Source: Fidelibacterota bacterium (GTDB lineage: Bacteria; Fidelibacterota; UBA8477; JABMPR01). Taken from it: a stretch of 35,182 bases of DNA. This document shows positions 25,179-33,230 of the stretch, in pieces (the stretch's first letter is position 1; every line of letters starts with the position of its first letter). The stretch covers positions 1 through 35,182 of the forward strand of contig JABIFG010000329.1 of NCBI GenBank assembly GCA_018650795.1. The letters run 5' to 3'. The translations under genes and the position numbers were made by a program. Under the pieces are notes generated by a model that did not search any database, was not told where the DNA came from, and saw only the letters and a program-made list of their open reading frames with translations.

Positions 25179-25958
25179 TTAACTGTAAAGTCGTTTATGG
25201 ATGGCTCTTAATACAATTGACGTGTTCAGGATGGTTACAACGATTATCCAGGCAAAATGTTGAAGTAGATCAACGTTCCATATCTGATTAAAAATCCCAC
25301 GACTTAATTCAACACCATGATATAGAGGTGTAAACCAGGCTATGATTTGCACGGCCTGGGGTAATTGGCTCATGGGGAAGAAGATACCGGAAAATAAAAA
25401 CAGAGGTGTCAGAAAGAGCGTGAAGAAATAGTTGAATAATTCAATTTCTTTAATCACGGAAGTAAATAGAAGTCCGATTGTGGCGAACATGAAGCCAATG
25501 ATGAAAATCAACGGGAATATGAACAGAATGCCCCAGTGAAGTCCCATTCCAAAAACGAATAGAATGGACAAAAAGGCACCTCCATAAATAGTTCCCCGTG
25601 TGGCACCCCACAGTAATTCTCCTAGAGCCAGATCTTTGGGGTTGACAGGAGTGGAAAGAATCCCATCATAGATCCGATCAAAATTCATTTTTACAAAAAC
25701 ATTATAAGTTGTCTCCAGGGTGGCACCCCACATGATGCTGGATATTAGTAGTCCTGGGGCAATAAAATTGATATACGGCAGACCTTCCATTTCGGTGATG
25801 TAGGCACCTAAACCCAAACCCATTCCCAGAAGATAGAGGAAGGGCTCAAAGAAATTGGGTAGGATATTCAACTTCCAGGTTCTCTTGTAAACGGTTGCGT
25901 TTCTCTGCCAGACCCGCAAGGCTGCCTTTAGTCGGACTTTTGGAGCTTTAGTTCTCAA
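25179..25958 (-). CDS. ABC-2 type export permease (NodJ/DrrB-like)
   Basis: This inner-membrane permease has 259 residues with six predicted helices. The N-terminus is amphipathic (VWQRNATVYKRTWKLNILPNFFEPFLYLLGMG) and typical of NodJ. GLLISSIMWGATLETTYNVF and DGILSTPV precede the central helices, and the C-terminal signature is GIFFPMSQLPQAVQIIAWFTPLYHGVELSRGIF. It exports an unknown lipid, polysaccharide-like or drug substrate with the ATPase encoded just upstream. Its TTG start overlaps the ATPase stop by four bases (TTGA), so translation is coupled. Confidence 0.9.
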   Translation of the reverse strand: MRTKAPKVRLKAALRVWQRNATVYKRTWKLNILPNFFEPFLYLLGMGLGLGAYITEMEGLPYINFIAPGLLISSIMWGATLETTYNVFVKMNFDRIYDGILSTPVNPKDLALGELLWGATRGTIYGGAFLSILFVFGMGLHWGILFIFPLIFIIGFMFATIGLLFTSVIKEIELFNYFFTLFLTPLFLFSGIFFPMSQLPQAVQIIAWFTPLYHGVELSRGIFNQIWNVDLLQHFAWIIVVTILNTSIVLRAIHKRLYS

Positions 25959-26887
25959 TCGATGAGCTCCCTTCCAGTCAGCTTCAGAAAGACATCTTCC
26001 AGGGATGAACGTCTGCTGAGTAAAGTTTTGACCGGGATTTTCATATCCTGAATCTGAGCGTGCAAGGGGGTGGCATCAGGCGTATAGAGCAAGAGACGAT
26101 CTGAGAGTGATTCATGGAAATCGATCTGGTCAGCCACTGCAGCAAGGATTTTTTCACGGGCTTGCTTTTCACCACGGATTTCTACAACGTAGGGAGACAC
26201 CTCTGACTTGATCAGATCCCAGGGTGATGCCTCTGAAATTATTTTCCCCCGATCCATGACTGCGATTTTATCACACAATTGCTCAGCCTCATCCATGTAA
26301 TGGGTGGTCAGTAGCAGGGTGACTCCCTGTTCAATTAATTCATGACATTTGGCCCACACATGATGTCTGGCTTGTGGGTCCAAACCGGTGGATGGCTCAT
26401 CCAAAATGAGAATACTGGGTTTATTGATGAGGGCTCTGGCAATTTGAAGACGCCGTTTCATGCCACCACTCAGGGTACGGACATTTTCGTTTCGTTTTTC
26501 AGAGAGCTGAAAGAATTCAATCAGTTCATTAGCCCGGCGGACGGCCTGGTCTCGGGTAAGATCGTAGTAACGGGCATACACCAGTAGATTGTTGATTACA
26601 TTTAAATCGTAATCGAGGCTATCATCCTGGGTGACCACTCCGATGCCTCTTTTTACGGCGCTCATGTTTTCCATGACATTCTCACCATTGACTTCTAGGA
26701 CACCTGAGGTGAGGGGTGTAACGCAGTATATCATACGCATGACAGTGGTTTTACCGGCACCATTCGGTCCCAGGAATCCATAGCATGTTCCGGGCTCTAT
26801 TTGGAAATTCACATCATCAACGGCCTTTAGTGTAGCATACTTTTTGGTAAGATTTCGGGCTTTAATGATGGGGGCTGGTTTATGCAT
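25955..26887 (-). CDS. ABC transporter ATPase (NodI/DrrA-like)
   Basis: This cytoplasmic ATPase of 310 residues partners the NodJ-like permease. It has Walker A GPNGAGKT (40-47), Q-loop segment VVTQDDSLDYDLNVINNL followed by ARYYDL (characteristic of NodI), signature LSGGMKRRLQIARAL, Walker B ILILDEPSTGLDP, H-loop TTHYMDEAE, and a C-terminal DrrA-type extension ending SSLEDVFLKLTGREL. The ATG lacks a strong ribosome binding site. The substrate is not predictable from sequence. It is the first gene of a two-gene operon. Confidence 0.92.
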   Translation of the reverse strand: MHKPAPIIKARNLTKKYATLKAVDDVNFQIEPGTCYGFLGPNGAGKTTVMRMIYCVTPLTSGVLEVNGENVMENMSAVKRGIGVVTQDDSLDYDLNVINNLLVYARYYDLTRDQAVRRANELIEFFQLSEKRNENVRTLSGGMKRRLQIARALINKPSILILDEPSTGLDPQARHHVWAKCHELIEQGVTLLLTTHYMDEAEQLCDKIAVMDRGKIISEASPWDLIKSEVSPYVVEIRGEKQAREKILAAVADQIDFHESLSDRLLLYTPDATPLHAQIQDMKIPVKTLLSRRSSLEDVFLKLTGRELID

Positions 26888-26970
26888 GATTCAACTTACA
26901 CGAAAGTAGAGGGAGTTCAATGAGTTCAATGGGTTTGATGGTTGAGGAGCGAGTGCCTGGTTATTCTGGT

Positions 26971-26989
26971 GGCCGAGGCTCTCGAGGCC
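26971..26989. repeat. Third copy of GAGGYTCTCGA-core hairpin repeat
   Basis: GGCC, then GAGGCTCTCGA, then GGCC reproduce the layout of the two copies at 18571-18623, with different but again complementary arms. A GAGTTCAATGAGTT-like segment precedes it near 26911. It lies in the 300-base gap 26888-27187 between the ABC operon and the TrpR-like gene. An ORF that could be read across it (26920-27120) looks fortuitous. Confidence 0.5.
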
Positions 26990-27150
26990 TGAGGTATAAT
27001 GCTGAGTTTATTGACTTGCTCTCGAAACCGGATGTATTCCAGATAGTTCAAGGTGAGATTCAAGTTGGAGTCACAGGGGCAGATTTATCTCTGCTTAACG
27101 ATGAAGCAGGTAGAGGATGAGAATTTAATTTCCATTGGCTTCAAAAAGGC

Positions 27151-27188
27151 TTGCATTGAGAAAAATATGTTCTAATGTATCAGTGCAA
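27151..27188 (+). promoter_or_regulatory. Candidate promoter/operator of the TrpR-like gene
   Basis: TTGCATTGA (27151-27159) and TCAGTGCAA (27180-27188) form an inverted repeat with eight of nine positions complementary, spaced by 20 bases. The left arm contains a possible -35 (TTGCAT), with TAATGT as -10 sixteen bases on. The right arm reaches the first base of the start codon. This is consistent with autoregulation, but a leader this short would make the mRNA nearly leaderless. Confidence 0.4.
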
Positions 27189-27478
27189 TGAAACAAGAAT
27201 TTACTCATACTGAACTGGCGCACATTCTGACCTCCATTACGGAAGCAAAACAGATGAGTGAATTGCTTCAGGATTTTCTCACGCCTCAGGAGCTGGAAGA
27301 CTTGGTTCTGAGGTGGGAGATAATCAAGCTTCTCCACAAAGGTCTGCCCCAACGGGAAATTGCTAAAGAACTCGGGGTTGCCATTGGAACCGTTTCCCGG
27401 GGAGCCAGAGAATTGAAATACGGCCACAATGGCTTTGTGCAATTGCTCAAAACTTTAGATGAGAAAGCTGACCAATGA
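27188..27478 (+). CDS. TrpR/YerC-like repressor
   Basis: This 96-residue helical DNA-binding protein aligns by eye with E. coli TrpR: LTPQELEDLVLRWEIIKLLHKG, then the helix-turn-helix PQREIAKELGVAIGTVSRGARELK (about 54-77). Of the TrpR tryptophan contacts, T44, R54, T81 and R84 correspond to T32, R42, T68 and R71. S88 is replaced by Glu (E75). The tail KYGHNGF resembles the YerC/YecD branch, so it is TrpR-superfamily but not certainly a tryptophan sensor. Its position just before trpB2, with a W-containing leader-like ORF between, supports tryptophan control. No clear ribosome binding site precedes the ATG. Confidence 0.82.
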   Translation: MKQEFTHTELAHILTSITEAKQMSELLQDFLTPQELEDLVLRWEIIKLLHKGLPQREIAKELGVAIGTVSRGARELKYGHNGFVQLLKTLDEKADQ

Positions 27479-27549
27479 TGCTTTCATCAAACTTATCACC
27501 ACACACATTTTATTGGACCTGGCGTTGTAGTCAGGTTCCCTTTCTTTAA
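27475..27549 (+). CDS. Candidate tryptophan leader peptide, 24 aa
   Basis: A 24-codon ORF begins ATGATG, overlapping the TGA stop of the TrpR-like gene (ATGA), and ends TAA at 27547-27549, 35 bases before trpB2. It contains F-Y-W-T-W-R-C, with Trp codons at 27514 and 27520. Two Trp codons in 24 are notable for so rare a residue, and they lie exactly in the 5' arm of a terminator-like hairpin (27515-27539). The ORF is too short to be a normal gene, so a regulatory leader is the natural reading. GAGAAAG about nine bases upstream could serve as ribosome binding site. The finding is hypothetical but position, content and structure agree. Confidence 0.5.
   Translation: MMLSSNLSPHTFYWTWRCSQVPFL
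27515..27547 (+). terminator. Candidate attenuator hairpin before trpB2
   Basis: GGACCTG (27515-27521) pairs with CAGG-T-TCC (27532-27539), seven base pairs with one bulged T and a 10-base loop, followed by CTTTCTTT. The 3' arm (AGGTTC, 27533-27538) can alternatively pair with GAACCT at 27568-27573, just before the trpB2 Shine-Dalgarno AAGGAG. The structure is of modest stability. Confidence 0.4.
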
Positions 27550-27584
27550 AAAAATAATACTAGAAAAGAACCTAAGGAGTAACC

Positions 27585-28943
27585 GTGAAGAAAATATTTC
27601 TTTCAGAAAATGACATGCCAAAAACCTGGTATAATATAGCTGCAGATTTATTGACAGCCCCCTTGCCACCTTTGAACCCAGGTACTTTACAACCACTTGG
27701 TCCAGACGATTTAGCACCCCTGTTTCCCATGGCGCTCATCGAGCAGGAAATGAGCATGGAACGGGAGATCGCCATTCCAGAGCCAATTCAAGAGGGCTTG
27801 AAGATGTATCGACCATCCCCGCTGATCAGAGCGACAGGTCTTGAGAAAGCATTAAAAACTCCGGCTAAGATATATTTCAAATATGAAGGTGTCAGTCCCG
27901 CTGGCAGCCACAAACCCAATACGGCTATCGCACAAGCTTACTACAATAAGCAGGAGGGGGTCAAGCGTATTGCAACTGAGACTGGTGCAGGGCAATGGGG
28001 TAGCTCAATGGCGTTAGCTGGACAAATGTTTGATCTCGAGGTTAAGGTCTATATGGTGAAGGTAAGTTTTACTCAAAAGCCATATCGACGCTCGATGATG
28101 GAGAGTTGGGGGGCAACAATTGTTCCCAGTCCAAGCATGGATACTGAGTTTGGCCGAAAGATTCTGGCCGAAGATCCAGAGAATACTGGATCGTTGGGAA
28201 TTGCTATCTCCGAGGCAGTGGAGGATGCAGCCAAACGAGACGATACCAAATACTCTCTGGGGAGTGTCCTGAATCATGTACTTCTGCATCAGACGGTTAT
28301 TGGCCTGGAAGCTAAGAAACAGATGGAAATCGCAGGTGACACGCCGGATGTCGTCATCGGGTGCGTTGGTGGTGGCAGTAACTTTGCCGGGTTAGCTTTT
28401 CCATATCTTCGGGATAAAATCAACGGTGCCGATATTGACTTTAGAGCAATCGAACCTAGCGCTTGTCCAACACTGACTCGTGGGAAATTCACCTACGATT
28501 TTGGTGATATGGCACAAATGACCCCATTGGTGTCTATGCATACCCTGGGACATACATTTATGCCTCCGGGAATACATGCTGGCGGATTGAGGTATCATGG
28601 TATGGCACCAATGCTATCCCATGTGGTGAAAGCAGGTTTGGTTGATGCGTATGCCTACCAACAAGTTGAGGTATTTGATGCTGCCGCACTTTTTGCCAGA
28701 ACTGAAGGTATCATTCCAGCACCAGAATCTGCACACGCAATTAAGGGAGCCGTTGATGCGGCTGTCGAAGCTCGAGAAGCAGGTCAGGAAAAAACCATAT
28801 TATTTAATCTGAGTGGGCATGGACATTTCGATATGTCAGCCTATGATGCGTATTTCGCTGGTAACTTGACTGATTATAGACCGACAGATCAAGAATTAGC
28901 AGAGGGATTAGCTTCTACTGATGGTCTTCCTAAAGCCGATTAA
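27585..28943 (+). CDS. trpB2: Tryptophan synthase beta-like protein TrpB2
   Basis: This PLP enzyme of 452 residues, typical of the TrpB2 (COG1350) branch, is longer than TrpB1. It has the N-terminal extension [20 protein letters not shown], the PLP lysine K110 in [17 protein letters not shown], and the phosphate-binding loop GGGSN (262-266). TrpB2 condenses indole with serine, often without TrpA, and may salvage indole or deaminate serine. No trpA or other trp gene is nearby, favouring a stand-alone role. The start is GTG with AAGGAG five bases upstream. The TrpR-like gene, leader-like ORF and hairpin directly upstream suggest tryptophan-responsive expression. Confidence 0.95.
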   Translation: MKKIFLSENDMPKTWYNIAADLLTAPLPPLNPGTLQPLGPDDLAPLFPMALIEQEMSMEREIAIPEPIQEGLKMYRPSPLIRATGLEKALKTPAKIYFKYEGVSPAGSHKPNTAIAQAYYNKQEGVKRIATETGAGQWGSSMALAGQMFDLEVKVYMVKVSFTQKPYRRSMMESWGATIVPSPSMDTEFGRKILAEDPENTGSLGIAISEAVEDAAKRDDTKYSLGSVLNHVLLHQTVIGLEAKKQMEIAGDTPDVVIGCVGGGSNFAGLAFPYLRDKINGADIDFRAIEPSACPTLTRGKFTYDFGDMAQMTPLVSMHTLGHTFMPPGIHAGGLRYHGMAPMLSHVVKAGLVDAYAYQQVEVFDAAALFARTEGIIPAPESAHAIKGAVDAAVEAREAGQEKTILFNLSGHGHFDMSAYDAYFAGNLTDYRPTDQELAEGLASTDGLPKAD

Positions 28944-28952
28944 TCTTCATAC

Positions 28953-28995
28953 AGCCGGGTAATTTGAATCTTGAGTTACCCGGTTCTCCTTTTTT
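28953..28995 (+). terminator. Intrinsic terminator after trpB2
   Basis: A ten-pair stem (AGCCGGGTAA with TTACCCGGTT, one wobble) and a 13-base loop are followed by six T residues, ten bases after the trpB2 stop. Confidence 0.85.
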
Positions 28996-29010
28996 AAGGA
29001 TTCCTCCTTG

Positions 29011-29041
29011 ACCCCTGGCTTTGCATCAGTCTGGGGTTTTT
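29011..29041 (+). terminator. Second, weaker terminator-like hairpin
   Basis: ACCCC pairs with GGGGT, with an inner CT/AG pair across an internal loop, followed by a T-rich stretch. It probably acts as a back-up to the preceding terminator. Between 29042 and 29187 I see no clear consensus promoter. Confidence 0.5.
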
Positions 29042-29187
29042 ATTAATGAATACTCTGGCAATTATGTTCCATCTGCACGGTTTCGCTATTTTTTTCGTTT
29101 CATCTATGATTTGAGAGTTTGAAGAGTATTTTCGTGTCCTTAAAAAAAGTAGACAAGAACCTATAGAAGTAGTTTAGGAAAAAGAAA

Positions 29188-30003
29188 ATGAAAAAACGCA
29201 CCGAAAAGTTTTACGACAATCAAGAACTCATACACAGCCCCAGGGGCCGCATGTTACGCATCATGAGCGAATACCTTGGACCCGAGGAAGTGTTTCGAAA
29301 AAATAAGATTCAAGATACGATTGTATTTTTTGGATCAGCCAGAACCCAGCCGAAACATATCGTAACTCAGGCTATTGAAAAAGCTAAAGCCGCGGGAAGC
29401 AGTATTGAAAAGCTGGAGCAGTTAGAACGAGATTTGGGGATGTCGAGATATTATGAAGATGCTCGTGAACTGGCATACAAGATGACGGTTTGGTCAAAAA
29501 AATTAAAACAAAGTAAACGGCGCTTTATAGTTGCAACTGGCGGTGGTCCTGGAATAATGGAAGCTGCTAACAGGGGTGCTGCTGAAGCAAAAGGATTATC
29601 AGTTGGCTTGAATATCTCATTACCTTTTGAACAATCTGGGAATCCATATATCAGTCGAGAGCTGGAGATGGAATTTCATTATTTCTTTATGCGGAAATAT
29701 TGGTTCGTCTATCTCGCCAAAGCTTTGATTGCTTTTCCTGGTGGATTTGGAACCTTTGATGAATTGTTTGAAACTCTGACTTTGATTCAAACCAAAAAGA
29801 TAAGCAAGCATATGCCAATCATGCTGTTTGGAAATCGGTTCTGGGATAAAATGATTGATCTGCAAGGCCTGGCAGATTTTGGAACCATTAGCCATTCTGA
29901 TTTAGATCTATGTTATCGAACTGATAGTGTAGATGATGCCTTTGAGTATCTCACGAAGCAACTCACCGATCTCTACCTGGAAGAGGCTCCAGCAGCTGAC
30001 TAA
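29188..30003 (+). CDS. LOG-family protein (cytokinin-activating/nucleotide-binding, TIGR00730-like)
   Basis: This cytoplasmic Rossmann-fold protein has 271 residues. It carries both signatures of the LOG family, formerly annotated lysine decarboxylase: GGGPGIMEAANRGA (from G118) and PGGFGTFDE (from P184). Family members hydrolyse nucleoside 5'-monophosphates to a base plus ribose 5-phosphate, using the Arg and Glu of these motifs. The N-terminal 45 residues and a lysine-rich insert (about 60-110) make it longer than the minimal form. The ATG follows an A-rich stretch with GGAAAAAG. The last codons overlap the stop of the convergent anmK gene. Confidence 0.9.
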   Translation: MKKRTEKFYDNQELIHSPRGRMLRIMSEYLGPEEVFRKNKIQDTIVFFGSARTQPKHIVTQAIEKAKAAGSSIEKLEQLERDLGMSRYYEDARELAYKMTVWSKKLKQSKRRFIVATGGGPGIMEAANRGAAEAKGLSVGLNISLPFEQSGNPYISRELEMEFHYFFMRKYWFVYLAKALIAFPGGFGTFDELFETLTLIQTKKISKHMPIMLFGNRFWDKMIDLQGLADFGTISHSDLDLCYRTDSVDDAFEYLTKQLTDLYLEEAPAAD

Positions 30004-31139
30004 ATAGTTTTTGGGTCAAAGAGTTTGCCCAATGTGACTGCCTTTTGGGCACCGGTCACGCTGGGCAGATTAGCTGTAAAATCATTCACGAAGAGATATC
30101 CGAGATAGGCAAATCCAAAGGCTTCTTTATTAGCTTGAGTAACCCCATTTAAATTCGTTTTATAAATATCAAGCCGGGGTAAATCTTTGACCAGCATATC
30201 CATAAGAGTTTTATTAAGTACCCCACCACCACCAACTTGCATTGAGTTGGCAGAATATTCGGAAGACAATGAATTAACACTCCTGGCAATGGTTTTGGCA
30301 GTTAAAAGAGTTGTTGTATGAATTAGATCTTTAAACTCCTGTTCATTTCCAGGATAAAACTGTTTCAATATGTTCTGAAAGTATAACTTTCCAAATTGCT
30401 CCTGACCGGCAGAGCGGGGAGGTGTGCGTTGATAAAACTCATGCTCAAGCAATGAATCAAGCAGTTTTAAATTGAGTTTACCCTGTGCCGCAAGATGGCC
30501 ACCTTGATCATAAGCCAGTTTATCTTGAGTAAATAAACGTACAGCTCGGTCAATCAGCGTATTTCCTGGACCCGTATCCCAGGCTAGTAGCGGGTTTGAA
30601 TTATTGACTCCGGGAACCATAGTCAGGTTTGCAATACCACCAATATTTAAGGCTAATACATCCAAGGATTCCTGCTGAAAAAGAAATTGATCCACAATTG
30701 GAATCAAGGGTGCTCCCTGTCCTCCCATTTCGATATCAGCTGTTCTGAAATCATAGATTACAGAACAGTTAAAAGTTTCTGACATGTACTTGGGATTACC
30801 AATCTGAAGCGAAAAGTGGGGTGGCTCATGTTTGATGGTCTGACCATGTGAGGCAATGAAATCGAAACTGAGATGAAGCTTTTTAATCTCAGATGCAAAC
30901 CATGCTCCCAATTCATCATCAAGCATTGAAATATCCTTATCATTCAACTCGAGAGGATTCCTGAAACTTGTTTGAAATTGATGGGGGTAGGTAATTTCAT
31001 GACTATACAACACTTCATAGTCTGGAGAGCGACCATCGCCGGAAAAATTCACGAGACAAAGATCCAGACCATCAGCAGAGCTACCTGTCATGAGGCCAAG
31101 GATATTCACACTCTTCTTATGGACATTTCCAATTATCAT
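30000..31139 (-). CDS. anmK: Anhydro-N-acetylmuramic acid kinase
   Basis: This enzyme phosphorylates 1,6-anhydro-MurNAc released from peptidoglycan to MurNAc-6-P for recycling. It has 379 residues and the ASKHA-kinase fold with family motifs GLMTGSSADGLD (ATP loop), IASHGQTIKHEP, GGIANLT, WDTGPGN and VGGGGVLNKTLMD. In GSSADG the usual MSGTSxDG motif has an Ala. The ATG start has only a weak ribosome binding site. Its last three bases overlap the LOG gene end, tail to tail. The dipeptidase elsewhere in the window could in principle feed the same recycling theme, but the genes are far apart. Confidence 0.93.
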   Translation of the reverse strand: MIIGNVHKKSVNILGLMTGSSADGLDLCLVNFSGDGRSPDYEVLYSHEITYPHQFQTSFRNPLELNDKDISMLDDELGAWFASEIKKLHLSFDFIASHGQTIKHEPPHFSLQIGNPKYMSETFNCSVIYDFRTADIEMGGQGAPLIPIVDQFLFQQESLDVLALNIGGIANLTMVPGVNNSNPLLAWDTGPGNTLIDRAVRLFTQDKLAYDQGGHLAAQGKLNLKLLDSLLEHEFYQRTPPRSAGQEQFGKLYFQNILKQFYPGNEQEFKDLIHTTTLLTAKTIARSVNSLSSEYSANSMQVGGGGVLNKTLMDMLVKDLPRLDIYKTNLNGVTQANKEAFGFAYLGYLFVNDFTANLPSVTGAQKAVTLGKLFDPKTI

Positions 31140-31350
31140 CGTATTAGCAAATTATTCGATCACTTATTCATTTCCTAGTGTGGTGTTTGCGAACTGCGCA
31201 AGGTATTTGTGACCCTACATCCCAACTGGAAATGACCAACGGATTTTCATTCCACATCCATAGGTTCCCGACTATCTTGCCTCGCGATTTTAGAATGATG
31301 CCAGCGAAAAATAATACCTGGCTTGAATATAGATTGAATGGGAGAGATTT

Positions 31351-32643
31351 GTGGATATCAAGATTGAAGTTGGGAAACCTCACGAAAGAACAATAAAAGT
31401 TCAGGTGGAATGGTCTGAAATGGAACCCGGTTTCGAAAAGAAATTGACCAAACTAAATAAACAGGTCAATCGACCAGGATTCAGACCAGGTAAGATTCCG
31501 AGAAAAATCATGCTACAGTCTTATGGACATAGTGTATTGGCTGAAATTCTGGATGAAACCGTACAGGCTGCCTACTACAAAGGTATTATGGAGAATGAAT
31601 TGTCACCCATTGACCAGGGTAGCATTGAAGATATGTCTGAATTTGACATAGGTAAGAATCTTGAATTTTCACTCAAACTTCAGGTTGAGCCAGATTTCGA
31701 AATGTTTAACTATCAGGCTGGTTTCAAAATAACTAAGACAGAATATACTGCAAGTGACGAAGACATAGCCCATGCCCTCGAGCATCTTCAGGAGCGCTTT
31801 GCTGAAGTCGAAATTCGTGATGATGGAGCTGTGGATGGTGATTTGCTAAAGGGTGATCTCCAATACCTGAATGAATCCGGTGAGCCCATTGAGGGTAGCC
31901 ATGTTGCTGATCGATATATTAAGATTGGTGATGGTGTCTTTGGTGATAAGGTTGCTAAAAAACTGATCGGTTCCAAAGTGGGTGATGATGTGACCTTTGA
32001 TATTCCTGCTCAAACCAAGGAGGCTGAGGATCTTCATATCAAGCTGCAAGTGAAAGCTGTGGAAACCCATATCCTTCCAGAATTGAATGATGAATTCGCC
32101 AAACAGGTTGATCCAAAATTTGAATCTATGGATGCCTTGAAGGAAAGCAGTCGGGAAGATATTCAGAAACAATTGGATTTTGATGTCTTAAAGGCTCAGG
32201 ACCAGAGCCTGGCTAACAAGTTGGTTGAAGAAACCAAATTGGAAGTGCCGGATGCTATGATAGATGACTACCTCGGTAAACTTGTTGAGCGAGTTCGGCA
32301 AGAACGTGGTGCTGATGTAGATGAAGACGAAGTTCGTGAGCAAAATCGGGAACGAGCCATCTGGGAGTTATCCTGGTATCTCATTCGTAAAAAACTCATT
32401 GCCACAGAGAAAATTGAAGTTACTGATGAAGATGTGGAATTAAAACTTGATGAACTCGTTGCACAAATGCCTGGTGATCAAGAAAAGATGAAAGCACTGT
32501 ATAGAGATAAACAATATCTGCCTCAGATTAAAGATGACATTCTGGAGAAAAAGATATTTGCTCACATCGAATCATTTGCAAAAGTAAAAGTTAAAAAAGC
32601 TAGCAGCAAAGAGATAGGAGGCTACCATGCACACGCTCACTAA
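31351..32643 (+). CDS. tig: Trigger factor, ribosome-associated chaperone
   Basis: This chaperone and peptidyl-prolyl isomerase binds nascent chains at the ribosome exit. It has 430 residues. The N-terminal ribosome-binding domain has the signature GFRPGKIP (43-50), an FKBP-like PPIase domain occupies about 155-240, and an extended SurA-like C-terminal arm follows. The tail ends in a His-rich YHAHAH, encoded by the segment overlapping clpP. The start is GTG with GGGAGAG just upstream. It heads the tig-clpP-clpX operon, the common bacterial arrangement. The divergent gap 31140-31350 should hold its promoter, and I see no confident consensus. Confidence 0.95.
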   Translation: MDIKIEVGKPHERTIKVQVEWSEMEPGFEKKLTKLNKQVNRPGFRPGKIPRKIMLQSYGHSVLAEILDETVQAAYYKGIMENELSPIDQGSIEDMSEFDIGKNLEFSLKLQVEPDFEMFNYQAGFKITKTEYTASDEDIAHALEHLQERFAEVEIRDDGAVDGDLLKGDLQYLNESGEPIEGSHVADRYIKIGDGVFGDKVAKKLIGSKVGDDVTFDIPAQTKEAEDLHIKLQVKAVETHILPELNDEFAKQVDPKFESMDALKESSREDIQKQLDFDVLKAQDQSLANKLVEETKLEVPDAMIDDYLGKLVERVRQERGADVDEDEVREQNRERAIWELSWYLIRKKLIATEKIEVTDEDVELKLDELVAQMPGDQEKMKALYRDKQYLPQIKDDILEKKIFAHIESFAKVKVKKASSKEIGGYHAHAH

Positions 32644-33226
32644 TCAACTCGTCCCAATGGTTGTAGAACAAACTGGTCGATCTGAAAGAGCCTATGATAT
32701 TTATAGCCGTCTTCTTAAAGAACGAATCATTTTTCTCAGTACGCCTATCGATGACAATGTTGCGTCTCTGGTTGTAGCACAGTTATTGTTTCTGGAAGCT
32801 GAGGATAGTGAAAAGGATATTAATTTATATATAAACTCTCCCGGTGGGATTATTACTTCTGGTATGGCTATTCTAGATACAATGAATTTTATAAAACCTG
32901 ATGTCTCCACCATTGTCGTGGGGCAAGCTTCCAGCATGGGAGCACTCCTGCTTGGTGCAGGGGCTAAGGGAAAGCGCTATACACTACCTAATTCACGAAT
33001 CATGATTCACCAACCCCTTGGTGGAACTGAAGGACAAGCTTCTGATATAGTGATTGCTGCTGAAGAAATTCAGAAAACAAAATTAAAGTTAAATAAGATG
33101 TTAGCCAGGTTTTGTAAAAAACGTGTTTCGCAAATCGAGAAGGATGCCGACCGAAACTATTTTATGTCTGCACCTGAAGCAGTCGAATATGGTATTGTAG
33201 ACGAAATTCTCGAAAAACGAGGCTAG
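32627..33226 (+). CDS. clpP: ATP-dependent Clp protease proteolytic subunit
   Basis: This serine protease of 199 residues forms a tetradecamer with ClpX for regulated degradation. The nucleophile S103 (GQASSMGA) and H128 ([11 protein letters not shown]) are present. The third catalytic residue, normally Asp in the T-[DE]-R-D motif before FLSA/FMSA, appears to be Asn here: [12 protein letters not shown]177 (codon AAC at 33155). Asn is known at this position in Listeria ClpP1, so activity may persist, perhaps reduced or partner-dependent. The rest matches the family well, including NLYINSPGG and [14 protein letters not shown]. The start has AGGAGG five bases upstream and overlaps tig by 17 bases. 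Confidence 0.95.
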   Translation: MHTLTNQLVPMVVEQTGRSERAYDIYSRLLKERIIFLSTPIDDNVASLVVAQLLFLEAEDSEKDINLYINSPGGIITSGMAILDTMNFIKPDVSTIVVGQASSMGALLLGAGAKGKRYTLPNSRIMIHQPLGGTEGQASDIVIAAEEIQKTKLKLNKMLARFCKKRVSQIEKDADRNYFMSAPEAVEYGIVDEILEKRG

Positions 33227-33230
33227 ATTC

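Noticed and set aside
26920-27120. 66-codon ORF between the ABC operon and the TrpR-like gene
   Set aside because: It runs through the repeat element, has no ribosome binding site and shows no protein-like pattern.
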